Shown in pieces: positions 50,550 through 62,700 of a stretch of DNA of 64,000 nt (position 1 is its first letter; each line of letters opens with the position of its first letter). Both the position numbers and the translations under genes were made by a program. The notes beneath the pieces were generated by a model that was not told where the DNA came from, ran no database searches, and saw only the letters and a program-made list of their open reading frames with translations. The DNA is from Portunus trituberculatus (taxonomy: Eukaryota > Arthropoda > Malacostraca > Decapoda > Portunidae). The stretch spans positions 20,763,256-20,827,255 of the forward strand of contig NC_059300.1 in NCBI RefSeq assembly GCF_017591435.1, given 5' to 3'.

Positions 50550-51440
50550 ATTATAACAGTATACATACCACCCAGAACCAATGCTTGGGAATATGAACAG
50601 TACCAAATGGTGATGAGAAATACTCTAGACAGAATGAAGCAAGAACTCATCAGAAAGGATAGAGTGATGATAGTCGGAGACTTTAATTGTAAAGAAATAG
50701 TGTGGGAAGACTATGAAGTGGTGAATGGTGGTGAGTGGGCAGAAGAATTGTTAAAGGTAGCAACAAATAACTTGATGACACAGGGGGTGAGATCACCAAC
50801 AAGGTGCAGGGGACAAGATGTTGCAGCAAGGTTGGATTTGGTATTTACCAGGGATCTCTAAAAGAGGAAATTGAACATAAATGTCCCTTGGGGAGAAGCG
50901 ATCATGATGTCTTAAGCTTTGAGCTGGATACAGAATTAAGCACGAACAAGATTGTGGAACGCAAGGAGGAAAAATTAAATTATATTAGGGCAAATTATAA
51001 CCATATAAGGGAGTTCTTTAATGAAATTGACTGGTCCGTGGTATACCAGGAATGGATATGCAATTGAAATACAAAAAATTTATGGATTTGTATAACTCTG
51101 CTGTGAAAAAGTTTGTGCCATATTACAAAAAGAGGACTTTAAATAATAAACAGTGGTTTAATAGAAATTGTGAAGAAGCAAAAAAGAACAAAGAAAAGGC
51201 ATGGAAGAAACTTAAGAAAAACAGTGATGTATTATCAAGAGAAGTTTACAAAACAGCAAGGAATAGATATGTTGAAGTAAGGAGAACAGCACAGAAGGAA
51301 TATGAACAGAGGGTGGTGGAAAACTGTGATAGTGACCCAAAAATGTTTTACAAATTCATAAATGGAAAACTAAATATAAGGGAGGCAATAGAAAAGGTAA
51401 AAACGGGGAAGAAGTATATGAGGATGCTGGAGATATAGCT
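50548..51440 (+). pseudogene. AC-4 endonuclease C-terminal half and linker
   Basis: 50560-50861 has 'RVMIVGDFNCKEIVWEDYEV' (D-x-N) and 'RCRGQDVAARLDLVFTRDL'. After a shift near 50865 comes 'HKCPLGRSDHDVLSFELDTE' (S-D-H). 51052-51438 is the Lys-rich linker with 'TLNNKQWFNRNCEEAKKNKE' and 'DPKMFYKFINGKLNIREAIE'. The N-terminal half of the endonuclease is truncated at the (GT)n tract. Confidence 0.83.
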
Positions 51441-51529
51441 CAAATTTTTAACGACAACTTTTGCAAAGTGTTTACAAAGGAGGAGCATTTTATGGGAGGA
51501 AGACCTACGGAAATATAGCAAATGCAGGA

Positions 51530-52269
51530 CATCATGGTTACTAAGGAAGATGTAAGGAAAATTATAAGCAATCTGGATATTAATAAATCAATGGGGCCTG
51601 ATGGCATATCTGGGAGGTTGCTAAATGAATGTAAGGATCAATTGTTGAACCCCGTATTTGATGTTGTGGAAACCTCCATATGAACAGGATTAGTCCCAAA
51701 AGAGTGGAAAAGAGCTGACATTGTGCCTATATACGTATAAGAATGGTAGTAGAATGGAACCACTAAATTATAGACCAGGCTCATTGACTAGTATATTATG
51801 CAAGGTATGTGAAGAAGTAATTAAAGCAAAGTGGAGTGAGTATCTAGAAAGTGAAAACATTCTGAGTGAAAGACAGTTTGGTTTCAGAAAAGGAAGATCG
51901 TGTGTATCCAATTTATTATGTTTTTATTCAAGAGTGACTGACATACTACAACATAGAGAGGGATGGGTGGATGCTATCTACCTGGACTTGAGAAAGGCCT
52001 TTGATAAAGTACCACACAATAGACTGATGTGGAAACTAAAGAAGATTGGAGGAGTAAATGATAAACTAGCAAAATGGATGGAAAATTACTTAATGGGAAG
52101 AGAAATGAGAACAGTGGTGAGAGGAAGGAAGTCCGAGTGGAAGAAGGTAACCAGTGGAGTTCCACAAGGGTCAGTGCTGGGTCCCATCATGTTTTTGATT
52201 TATGTTAATGATATGCCAGTAGGAATTGACAGTTACATGAACATGTTTTGGACGATACTAAAATTATGA
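51530..52269 (+). pseudogene. AC-4 reverse transcriptase, catalytic box damaged
   Basis: After scraps with 'NKSMGPDGISGRLLNECKDQ', 51721-52269 is open: 'MEPLNYRPGSLTSILCKVCE', 'SERQFGFRKGRSCVSNLLCF', 'YLDLRKAFDKVPHNRLMWKL' and 'VTSGVPQGSVLGPIMFLIYV'. It then fails at 'YMNMFWTILKL', where FADD should stand (GTTTTGGACGAT at 52245-52256). The palm is otherwise complete. Confidence 0.87.
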
Positions 52270-53060
52270 GGAGAGTAAAGAATGTGGAAGATTGTAACAA
52301 GTTACAGGAAGATCTTGATAAAATATATGAGTGGAGTAAAGAGTGGCAGATGGAATTTAATATAGACAAGACCCATGTTATGAAAATGGGAAGAAGTAGA
52401 TACAGACCAAACTGGGATTACAGACTGGGTGATGAGAAAATTAAAGAGACCAATGAGGAGAAAGACTTAGGAGTAACTGTGCAAAACACTTTGTCACCGG
52501 AGAAACACATTAACAAGATTTTTTGGAAAACATATAACATGCTTCAAAATATTGGCCTTGCATTCCACTACCTAGATGAAGGAATGATGAAGAAGATATT
52601 ATGTACCTTAATAAGACCCCAGTTAGAATATGCAGCTTGTGTCTGGTCACCCCATATGAAGAAAAATGTGAAGAAGGTAGAAAGGGTACAGAGGCTGGCA
52701 ACAAGGATGGTACCAGGACTCAGGGGAGTTAGACTATGAGGAAAGACTGAGGAAGCTGGGGCTGACCACATTAGAAGAGAGAAGAACAAGAGGAGACATG
52801 ATAACTATGTATAAATTGGTGAACAAGATTGACATACTGGACAGAGAGTTGATAAAGGTGACCACAAGTAATCAGCTCTGAGGACATGGAAAAAGCTAAT
52901 AAAAGACATCTGTCTAAATGACGTGAGAAAATACAGTTTCCCGCATCGTAGCATTGATAAGTGGAATAAACTGAGCAGTGATGTCATTGATGCGGTGTGT
53001 GTCAATCAGATGAAAGAGAGATATGACAGGAATGGACAAGGAGACAGGACACAGAGAGCT
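52248..53060 (+). pseudogene. AC-4 ORF2 C-terminal region
   Basis: 52248-52739 is open: 'DLDKIYEWSKEWQMEFNIDK', 'EEKDLGVTVQNTLSPEKHIN', 'TLIRPQLEYAACVWSPHMKK' and 'VERVQRLATRMVPGLRGVRL'. A shift near 52730 is followed by 'LGLTTLEERRTRGDMITMYK' and more shifts to about 53060. It is the thumb and post-RT tail. Confidence 0.83.
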
Positions 53061-53090
53061 TAGCTCGGGCCCTGTAATACACAAATAAGT

Positions 53091-53092
<2 letters not shown>

Positions 53093-53164
<72 letters not shown>
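53093..53164. repeat. (AC)n tract between AC-4 and AC-5
   Basis: 36 AC units joining the 3' end of AC-4 to the truncated 5' end of AC-5, as at 45241-45309. Confidence 0.97.
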
Positions 53165-53165
<1 letters not shown>

Positions 53166-53857
53166 ATTGTAACATATGTGCCACCAAAAACGAATGCATG
53201 GACCAACCGAGAATATAAAAATATGATAGATGACACTATAAGGAGTCTAACGAGAGTCATTAAAGAAAGGAGAAAAATGTTATTAGTAGGAGACTTCAAC
53301 TGTAAAGAAGTGGACTGGGAAAATTATGAAAGTGGTATGGGGGAAGAAGCTTAGGGAGAAAGATTCCTAAACCTAATAACAGATAATATGATGGATCAAA
53401 AAGTAAAGGAAAACACAAGATTCAGAGGAAACGATGAACCAGTGAGATTAGACCTGGTTTTTACAAGGGATATACAAATGAATGATGATATAAGATATAA
53501 GTGCCCATTGGGAAAGAGTGACCATGTAATATTAGAAATGGATATAGAAGAGGGAAAGGAAGATAGAGACGATTCATACAAAGGAGACCGATTAAATTAC
53601 AGATATGCTAACTGGGAGGAGATGGAAAACTCTGAGGGGGTGCAGGAGAAATATAATTCATTTTTGGAAATACACAAAACAGGAGTCAGGGAATATGTCC
53701 CAAAATATAGACCTAAGGAAGAAGGAAAGCAAACTGGTTTAATGCAAAGTGTGCCAGGGCAAAGAAAAAAAGAAATGGAGCATGGAAAAGATGGAGGAGA
53801 AACAGAAATGCAGTAAATAAGGTAAACTTCAAGAAAGCAAGAAATGAATATGTTAAA
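53165..53857 (+). pseudogene. AC-5 endonuclease end and linker
   Basis: 53165-53345 has 'MLLVGDFNCKEVDWENYESG' (D-x-N), followed by a stop at 53353-53355 (TAG). 53388-53816 has 'NTRFRGNDEPVRLDLVFTRD' and 'YKCPLGKSDHVILEMDIEEG' (S-D-H), ending in the Lys/Glu-rich linker with frame loss near 53730. Confidence 0.83.
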
Positions 53858-54850
53858 GTGAGGAAGGAAGAGGAGAGGATCTATGGAAAGGACATTGTTG
53901 AAAAATGCAAGGAGCAACCGAAATTGTTCTACAGATTCATAAACGGAAAAATAAGACAAAAAGAAACAATAGAAAGGTTAAAAGGAGAAAATGGGATGGT
54001 GGAAGACCCAAAAAGTATGGCAGAACTGTTAAATAATAAGTTCCAGGAGGTCTTTACTAAGAAATCCAAATTTGAAAGACCACAGGGTAATAGAGAGACC
54101 ATCTATATGGAAGAGATTAAAGTAACCAAGCTTGAAATAAAAGAGTTAATGAAGGAACTGGATGAAGAAAAGGCAATGGGACCAGATGAAGTCTCAGGCA
54201 GAATACTGAAAGAATGTAGGGAAGAACTAGCAAGACCTATACACAACATCATAAAATGCTCAATAGAAAATGGAACAGTACCAGTAGAATGGAAAAGAGC
54301 TGAGGTGATTCCCATATATAAGAGCGGAAGGAAGGAAGAACCTCTAAATTACAGACCGGTATCATTAACTAGTGTAATATGTAAGATGTGTGAAAGAGTA
54401 ATAAAGAAAAAATGGATTGAGTTCCTTGAAGACAACAAATTATCATCAAATAGCCAATTTGGCTTTAGAAAAGATAGGTTGTGTGTAACAAATTTACTGA
54501 GTTTCTACTCTAGAATAATTGACAGGGTACAAGAGAGAGAGGGATGGGTTGATTGTATTTACTTGGATTTAAAAAGGCGTTTGATAAAGTGCCACATGCA
54601 AGGTTACTGTGGAAATTAGAGGAGAAGGGTGGTTTAAAAGGAAGCACATTGAGATGGATGGAAAATTATTGGAGGGAGAGAGAAATAAGGACGGTAATCA
54701 AAGATATGAAGTCCAAGTAGAGAGCAGTAGAAAGCGGAGTGCCGCAGGGGTCAGTATTGTCGCCAATACTTTTTCTCATTTATATAAACGACATGCCAGA
54801 AGGAGTGAACAGCTACATGAATCTTTTTGCAGACGATGCAAAACTGTGCA
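53858..54850 (+). pseudogene. AC-5 reverse transcriptase
   Basis: 53858-54619 is open for 253 codons: 'EQPKLFYRFINGKIRQKETI', 'KAMGPDEVSGRILKECREEL', 'LNYRPVSLTSVICKMCERVI', 'NSQFGFRKDRLCVTNLLSFY' and 'REGWVDCIYLDLKRRLIKCH', where one lost base removes 'KAFDKVPH' (about 54575). 54739 onward resumes with 'MPQGSVLSPILFLIYINDMP' and 'YMNLFADDAKLCRVIKQKED', so FADD is intact in this copy. Confidence 0.87.
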
Positions 54851-55652
54851 GAGTTATAAAGCAAAAAGAGGATTGTCAAATACTGCAAGAAGACCTAAAT
54901 AAGATCTGGGAATTGAGTAAAAAGTGGGAGATGGAATTCCATGTGAACAAAAGCCATGTCATGGAAATGGGAAAAAGTGAAAGACGACCAGTGGGAATCT
55001 ATAAGATGGGAGATGGAGTAGAATTGGAGAAAGTAAAAAAGGAAAAGGATTTGGGAGTGATGATGGAAGAAAATAATCAACCGGCAAGCCACATTGATAG
55101 AATTTTCAGTCACATATAATTTGGTAAGGAATATTAGAATAGCATTTCACTACATGGACAAAGAAATGATGAAGAAATTAATAGGTACTATAATAAGACC
55201 CAGATTAGAATATGCAGGAGTAGTGTGGACACCCCCATAAAAAGAAACATGTAAGGAAGCTGGAGAGACTACAAAAAATGGCTACAAGAATGGTTCCAGA
55301 ATTTGAAGGGATAAAATATGAGGAGAGACTAAAGGCTATGGATCTACCAACCCTGCAACAGAGAAGGGAGAGAGGGGATCTGATACAAGTTTATAAATTG
55401 ATCAACAGAATGGACCAAGTAGATAATGAGAAACTGATCCTGAGAGAAGAATATGACATTCGAAGCACAAGATCACATAGTAAAAAGCTAAGGAAGGGAA
55501 GACGTCTAAGAGATATTAAAAAATATAGTTTCCCGCAAAGATGTGTTGAGACGTGGAACAGCTTGAGTGAAGAAGTGGTGTCAGCAACGAGTGTACATAG
55601 TTTTAAAGAAAAATTGGATAAGTGTATGCCCTGTAAAACTACAACTAGGTAA
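54851..55652 (+). pseudogene. AC-5 ORF2 C-terminal region
   Basis: 54739-55119 continues to 'MGDGVELEKVKKEKDLGVMM', then a shift at about 55115. 55278-55652 is open: 'MATRMVPEFEGIKYEERLKA', 'LPTLQQRRERGDLIQVYKLI', 'WNSLSEEVVSATSVHSFKEK' and a shortened end 'CMPCKTTTR', because the usual 'RYGDGTTRA' stretch is deleted near 55625. Confidence 0.83.
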
Positions 55653-55680
55653 ATACAACTCGGTAAATACACACACTCAC

Positions 55681-56555
55681 AAACCTAGCTAGGCATACAC
55701 TCACTGAGCAGATGTATTCTGCCACTCCACAAAAAAAAAGATATCCACTCCCCTGAGACTATTATGTCACTCAACTTTGGCATATTAAACTCTGTAAACC
55801 AAACTGAAATTGTATGAATGAGCATTCTTACTCCTCTCATACCTTAGAATGCAAAATATCTTTCTTCAGTCTCTCAACCACAACTACATAATATACCAAA
55901 CTTTTCTGTTCACTACTTTCATCACTCTTGCAAGTGTACCTATGGATCACTTTATGCTAAAAGAATAGGCTTGCCAGGAATTATCACCCTTCAGAACATC
56001 TATCCAATAGGTGCTCCCCATTCTCATTTCCTCCATCTACATCTACTATTTTTCTATTACACCTGCTGTCTTACCAGTAGTGTGGCAGCAGCACTCTCCT
56101 GGTAAAAACTCTCATTCTTCCTCTCTCAATATTTCTAACACGCTTATTCATCTTATTCCAAAATTCATTAATTTCTTTTTCTATTTTACCTCCTGGATGG
56201 AGCAGGAACTACACAATGATATACACATTTTACAATATGTATCTTCTGTATCCTCGTTTTCATTCATGCAGCCACTTGTTCTAGACCATTTCATATCCGT
56301 CTCTTTCATTCCTAATACGTCTAGCCTACCCTTCTAAAACATCAAATTATCTTCATTCTCTTTCCTATTTAATTTAAACAATACACATTATAAGGCATAA
56401 TTTGTCCTCAACAACTGCAGCTTTTCCAATCCATTGCTAAGTTGTCATCCCCAGAAGGTGGTCAAAGGTAGCTGGCAAAACTCACACTGGTCTCCCATGG
56501 ACCACCAGTTTGTTAAAAGGCTCTTTTAAATTTATTTTTATCATAAATTAAAACT
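55681..56555. other. Unassigned AT-rich stretch
   Basis: About 870 bp with short frames only. None shows a motif I recognise. No microsatellite or clear repeat. Confidence 0.5.
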
Positions 56556-57150
56556 TCAGAAAAGGATACAACTAAAAAATCGTAAATAAATATATTCATT
56601 TTGCTTACTGGTTAACTCTTGCCTTAGAGAGGTGGACAGAATATAGGTGAAAGGAAGTAAAAAGCTGTAAGCAACATCACTAAGGGAGGAAGGAAAGCAT
56701 GCAGTCTGCAAGATCAGAAAAGCATTTAGGATGAAAATAAAAGAAGATAACAAGAAATGCAACAATGCAATGATAACAGCAAGACTGAAAACTGTGACCT
56801 AAAAAAGAAAAATTGATAAGATGAATAGCTTTTGAATCCACCATGTCTACAAGAGCGATATGAACAGAGCCCAATAGATAGTCAGATGTGGTCCCCATAC
56901 AGAGTTAAAAGTTAGGACAGTAACAGATAGAAAACAACTAAAAATGCCAAACTTCACTGAAGCCAATTAAACTAGAGATGAGATATGAAGTTTCCAACTT
57001 TAATTACAAGTAAAGGACAGACCAAGAATGTTCAGTAAAGAGGAGGAAGATAACCAAGTGTCATAGAAGAAGAGGGGATAGTTCTGGAAGCCTGTGTCAA
57101 GTTGACAGATGGAGAAAATGAGTGAGGCATTGAAACAGTACAGTAAACCC
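56556..57150 (-). pseudogene. J-2: heavily decayed J-family tail
   Basis: 56680-56898 (minus) reads 'VDSKAIHLINFSFLGHSFQS' and '..CFSDLADCMLSFLP', aligning with the post-RT tail in J-1, J-3 and J-4 ('VESKAFFLIDSPPLTDC' type). 56960-57150 aligns with the RT end at DNA level ('ATGAAGTTTCC', 'AAGGACAGACC'). It is the most diverged J copy. The flank 57151-57640 has no recognised content. Confidence 0.65.
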
Positions 57151-57639
57151 TGCCTCAGTTGGATCAATTGTAGAACACCAATCTAAAATATGCAATAAAC
57201 TGAGTCATCATGGAAAAACTAGATGTAGCCTAAGAAGCCATTATCAAGACCTGCATACACAATAGGAGCCAAAGAGGAACACCAATTGGGCATAATGCAG
57301 CAGGAAGAAGGCCATACATAGAGTAGACAGTATTTTCAGTGGTTATGTATTATGCATATCTTGAAGACATTTTCTTAACCACTGGCAGCAGTGACTGCAT
57401 CACAGCATCCCACACATGTACCCACCTCTTTGCAGCTCCATGCACCTTGGCAGTTTCTTCTGTTCTTGTAAATGTCTTAAAACCAAAGATCATTTCAGTC
57501 AATGGTTATTTTCCTATTCCTATTCTTTCCTTTGGAAAACTCAGGATAACACATGATGTGATACTCTACATTAATACATTATATATTTTTTTCTTAAGCT
57601 AGAGGGAGAACTGCCAAGGACAACAAAATATTAGAAAAT

Positions 57640-58930
57640 AAAGGACCACTGGAACTGCAGTTTCCCTAAAAGATCTGAAAGAATCAGCCAAAAGCCTGGG
57701 ACAAATCTCTTGGCACCTCTCTCTTAAAAATAGTCACATCATAGGAAGATGGAAATACAGAAACAGGTAGGTAGTTCCAGAGTTCACTAGTGAAAGGTAT
57801 GAATGATTGAGAATACTGGTTAATTCTTGTATTAGAGGGTTGGATAGAATAGGAATGAAAGGAAAAAGAAAGCCTTGTGCAGCAAGGCCAAAAGAGAACG
57901 GGAGGCATGCAGTTCACAAAATCAATAGAGCAGTTAGCATGAAAATAGCGATAAAAGATAGAAAGAGATGCAACATTTCGGTGGTGAGAAAGAGGCTGAA
58001 GACAGTTAAAGGAGGGGAGTTGATGAGAAGAAAAGCTTTTGATTTCACTCTATCTACTAGTATAACTGTATGAGTGGAAACCCCCTAAACATGCGAAGAG
58101 TACTCCATACAAGGTACAAGGAGGGATACAGAGTTAGCAGTTGGAGGGGTGAGAAAAACTGGTGGAGACGCCACAGAATGCCTAATTTCACAGAAGCTGT
58201 TTTAGCAAGAGTTGAAATGTGAAGTTTCCAGTTAAGATTATGAGTAAAGGACAGACTGAGAATATTCAGTGTGGAAGAGGGAGACAGTTGAGTGTCACTG
58301 AAGAAGAGGAGAGAGTTGTCTTGAAGTTTGTGTCGAGTTGATAGATGGAGGAATTGAGTTTTTGAGGCATTGAACACTATGAAGGTTTCTCTGCCCCAAT
58401 CAGAAATCTTAGAGAGATCAGAAGTCAGGTGTTCTGTGGCGTCTCTGTGTGATCTGTTGACTTTCTGAAGGATTGGTTGTCTCTGAAAGGATGTGGAAAG
58501 ATGTAGGGTGGTATCATCAGCATAAGAGTGCATAGGGCAAGAAGTTTGGTTAAGAAGGTCATTAATGAATAATAGAAAGAGAGTGGGTGATAGGATAGAC
58601 CCCTAAGGAACACCACTGTTAATAGATTTAGGAGAACAGTGGCTGTCTATCATGGCTGCAATAGAATGGTCAGAAAGGAAACTTGAGATAAAGTTGCAGA
58701 GAGAAGGATAGAAAGCATAGGAGGGCAGTTTGGAAATCATAGCTTTGTGCCAGACTCTATCAAAAGCTTTTGATATGTCTAACATGACAACAAAAGTTTC
58801 ACTGAAATCTCTAAAAGAGGATAACCAAGACTCAGTAAGGAATGCCAGAAGATCAACAGTAAAGTGACCTTAATAGAAGCCATATTAGCAATCAGATAGA
58901 AGATTGTGAAGTGACAGATTTATCCAATAT
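57640..58930 (-). pseudogene. J-3: J-family LINE, RT to C-terminus
   Basis: 57684-57917: tail ('PSNTRINQYSQSFIPFTSEL', 'VFPSSYDVTIFKREVPRDLS'). 58057-58533: 'IFNASKTQFLHL'-type thumb, 'TLNILSLSFTHNLNWKLHIS', preceded by 'HSYADDTTLHLSTSFQRQP' (YADD box intact). 58603-58785: 'MLDISKAFDRVWHKAMISKL' (first Asp) and 'SPKSINSGVP'. Frame shifts separate them, and the 5' end fades near 58930. It supplies the uninterrupted site used to define the TIR element at 3110. Confidence 0.82.
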
Positions 58931-59656
58931 CTATCCAAATGCACAACTTCTCCCATATATCTTGGAAGATAATTTGAGATATGATACTTATAAGAGGGCA
59001 AGGTGTATGACCTATCTGATCAAGATGAGGTTTAATATACAAAGGTTGCTGTGACAATCAGAAATTTAAAAAAGATCAGGAGTTTCAGGCATTCTGTGGC
59101 TTCCCTGTGAAGTATTCCAATCCTAAAATTCCTGACAGTTAATGTATTATAATTATAGTAGGTATACATTATATGAGATAATTTGTTCTGCAAAAGTTCA
59201 CATAATGAAAATTCACACTATATCAAACCTATAATCTCATTAATTATAATGGGTTATGTTCTATGAGCTCTGAATACTTACTGCAACACTGTTTTATAGT
59301 AATAAAGCACTAAAACAACAGTTGAAATTAAAATTGACTGCTTATACTAAGAAATGGACATTTCTTTCCAAACACCATAGAGAGAATAGGTCCTCCTGTA
59401 ACGAAGTGAATGCAAGCCTGATATGTGCACATGGCTTGTATGGGCTGTGTTGTTCAAGGAAAGATCAGGAAAACATTTGCACCACCACCTTCTAGTGCAA
59501 GTTGATCATCCTACATCACCAATTACTCACACCACTGCTGGTACTTGCATAATAGGGAAATTTTCATGCATATTGAAAATACTGTACTTGGCGCATGTAG
59601 GTTAGTCATATATGATAGAATTCACATATTTCAAACTCACATGTATCAAATACCTC

Positions 59657-59729
<73 letters not shown>

Positions 59730-60954
59730 TATGAAAGAGAAATACTCGGAAACAATCCCTATATGAAATTGTCTTATAATTACCAAAGATGCCTGAGACT
59801 CTGTATCACCAAATCTTTGATGCAGTGTAAATGGATTCTCAAAATATTTAACCATGAAAGTTTTTTCTAAGAAAACAATTTGGCATGCAGGTAATCAGTG
59901 ACCCCATTCAGCATATTGCTTTACAGTGTTTTGTAACATATGACAATAATAATAGACAATAATAATAATAATAGCTCTACAATCTTTCAAAGATAATATG
60001 AAACCTGTTTTTAAAATGTGAATAAAGTTACATTCTATTCATAGAGTTCATAGAGAGAAAATAGAAAATCTGAGTTTCTTTGTAAATAAGATAAAAGAGA
60101 AAAAGAGGAGCAAGACAAGATTTAAACGATAGTGGGCATACACCACCTCAACCCATACTGAAGCCAAAGTCTAATATTAGTGTATTCTTGCATACTACAT
60201 GCAGTGACATATTTACAAAATCTAATTGTTCATCACATATATGGTGGAGAGAAGACCAAAGTTCTTTATTCACAATAACAAATGTAAGTCTTTCAGCAAA
60301 TATTTCAGCCATTTGATGACAATGGTTGTTACAGAACTGTCAGTCAACTTTAGAGATGCAAGTATGGAAGCACCAACTTCCTTCCTCCTTAAGAGGATAA
60401 AGTCCCCAATGACAAACGTCAGCAAGAAAATCAATCAGGTTGTCATTATCTGTATGTGAATATGAAGGAGCAACAATGACATAACTTTAAATAAATCAGA
60501 TGAATAACATGTCCATTTGCAAAAGATACTGGAATGAAATCAAGGGTGTTTTTACTTTTATTAATAATAGGCCTCACTATATTAAAAAATGTATGGTGCC
60601 AACCTTATATTCATAATAGTATCTGATGTTGAAGGAAGTAACCATGTCTCTTTGACTATAAATATCATATCATGATCAACTACCAATGTCATAACTATAA
60701 TTAAGCTTATTCATTAGATTGATGCCATTACACAAATACTACCATATTTAGGCACTGTCTTTGGTACATAACACTGAGTAAAAAGTAGAGTGAGGTAGCT
60801 AGCACAATAATTCAACAGACATGGTACTTTTCTTTTATTTTTCTATTTCTTTATTTTATTTTTTCATGTTTTTTTTTTTTTAAGAGAAGAGGACTGGCCA
60901 AGGGCAACAATAAAAATAAAGAAAAAAAATGCCCATTTAGTTACAGAGCTGATA
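58931..60954. other. Unassigned stretch with a (TA)n tract
   Basis: About 2 kb of AT-rich sequence between J-3 and J-4. Apart from the (TA)n at 59661-59726 and an AAT-rich patch near 59945-59975, I see no gene, fold or element. The frame at 60226-60459 (77 codons) shows no motif. Confidence 0.5.
59661..59726. repeat. (TA)n microsatellite
   Basis: 33 TA units, pure, preceded by CTCGTG and followed by GAATATG. No inverted ends like those of the TIR element at 3110-4081 were seen around it. Confidence 0.97.
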
Positions 60955-62700
60955 TAGTTAGCAAAAGGATAGGGAGAAATATCTTGAAATCTTCTCCCTC
61001 TTGAATGAGGTCAAGTCATAGGAAGTTGGAAATACCAGAGAAATACCAGAGAAAGGTATGAAAGACTGAGAGTACTGGTTAACTCTTGCATTAGGGAGTT
61101 TGACAGAATGGAGGTGAGAGGAAGAAAACCTTGTGCAGCGAGGCCGCAGGAGGAGAGGAGGCATGCCGTTGGCAAAATCAGTAAAGCAGTTAGCATGAAA
61201 ATAGAAATAAAATATAGAAAGAGATGCAACATTCCAACAGTGAGAAAGAGACTGAAAACAATCAGTTAGAGGAGGGGAATCAATGAGAAAAAAAGCTTTT
61301 GATTCCACACTATCTAATAAATCTGTGTGAGTGGAATCCCCTAGAGATGGAAAGAGTACTCCATACAAGGGTGGATAATGCCCTTGTATAGAGTTAGCAG
61401 TTGAGGTGAGAAAAACTGCCAGACACACCTCAGAACGCCTAACTTCATAGCTGTTTTAGCAAAAGATGAGATGTGAAGTTTCCAGTTTAGATTATGAAGA
61501 AAGAACTAACTGAGGATATTCAGTGTAGAAGATGGAGACAGCTGAGTACCACTGAAAAAGAGGGGATAGTTGTCTGGAAAGTTGTGCCAAGTTGATAGAT
61601 AGAGGAATGAGTTTTGAGGCATTGAACACTATTAAGTTTTCCTTGCCCCAATCAGAAATTCTAGTTAGGTGTTCTGTGGCATATCTGCATAACCTGTTGA
61701 CTTCCTGAAGGTTTGGTCGTCTCTGAAAAGACGCGAAAAGTGTAGGATGGTATCATCAGTGTAGGAGTGGATTGGGCAAGAAATTTGGTTACGATCATTA
61801 ATAAATAACAGAAAGAGAGTGGGTGACAGTAAAGAACCCTGAAAAACACCACTGTTGATAGATTTAGGAAAAGAATAATGCCTGTCTACCACAGCAGCAA
61901 TAGAACAGTCAAAGAGGAAAATGTCTAACACAATAGCAAAAGTTTCACTGAAATTTCTAAAAGAGGATGACCAAGATTCAATAAGAAAAGCCAGAAGATC
62001 AACAGTAGAGTGGTCTTGATGGAAACCATACTGGCGATCAGATAGAAGATTGTGAAGTGACAGATGTTTAAGAATCTTCCTATTGAGGATAGATTAAAAA
62101 ACTTTAGCACGAGATTAAAGCTTTAGGACTAGTTTGAGGGACTAGAATGGTCACCTTTTTTTAGGAACAGGTTGAATGTAGGCAAACTTCTAGCATGAAG
62201 GAAAGGTAAATAGAAATTGACAGACAGAGTTTGAAGAGTTTGGCCATGCAAGGTGTGAGCACGAAAGCACAGTTTTTGGTCCATAAGCCTTCCAAGGGTT
62301 TAGGCTGCCAAGGGCAGGGAAAACATCATTACGAAGAATTTTAATTGATGACATGAAATAGTCAGAGGGAGGAGAGGGAGGAACAAGCCCAGAATCATAT
62401 CAAGGTAGAGTTATTAGCAAAGGTTTGAGAGAAGACTTCAGCTTTAGAGACAGATGTGATGGCAGTGGTGCTATTACGATGAAACAAAATGAGGGAAAGA
62501 TGAAGAGGTAAAGTCACTGAAGATGTTTTTGGCCAGAAGCCAGAAGTCTTCAGGAGAGTTGGAATTTGAAAGATTTTGACATTTTCTATTTATGAAGGAG
62601 TGTATGGTGAGCTGAAGAAAAGATTTGGCATGATTCCAGACAGAAATATAAAATGCACAAGATTCAAGTGATGGAAGGTTCACGTACCTTTTGCGGGCAA
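60955..62700 (-). pseudogene. J-4: J-family LINE, linker to C-terminus
   Basis: 60958-61428: tail ('VESKAFFLIDSPPLTDCFQS', '..NARVNQYSQSFIPFSG'). 61440-61660: thumb region at DNA level. 61661-61931: 'DRHYSFPKSINSGVFQGSLL' (usual PQGS reads FQGS) and 'FLLFINDRNQISCPIHSYTD' (YADD reads YTDD). 61925-62110: FGFR-equivalent region. 62474-62683: linker ('FINRKCQNLSNSNSPEDFWL'). Many frame breaks. It provides the second empty site for the TIR element and the empty site for SINE copy 1. Confidence 0.82.

Larger units (their letters stand above)
50548..53092 (+). mobile_element. AC-4: diverged AC-family LINE, 5'-truncated
   Basis: Endonuclease (50548-51000), linker (51052-51440), RT (51530-52260), C-terminal tail (52248-53060) and the terminal ATACACAAATAAGTAAACAC before (AC)n. 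It differs from AC-1/2/5 at many positions, so it is a separate subfamily with the same 3' arrangement. The 5' cut falls at 'VYIPPRTNAWEYEQY', close to the equivalent cut in AC-5. Confidence 0.87.
53165..55680 (+). mobile_element. AC-5: AC-family LINE, 5'-truncated
   Basis: Endonuclease end (53165-53640), linker and RT (53858-54850), C-terminal tail (54739-55652), then two AACTxGGTAAATAC units and a weak ACACACTCAC. The same subfamily as AC-1/AC-2, but without their shared indels. The 5' cut falls at 'TIVTYVPPKTNAW'. Confidence 0.87.
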
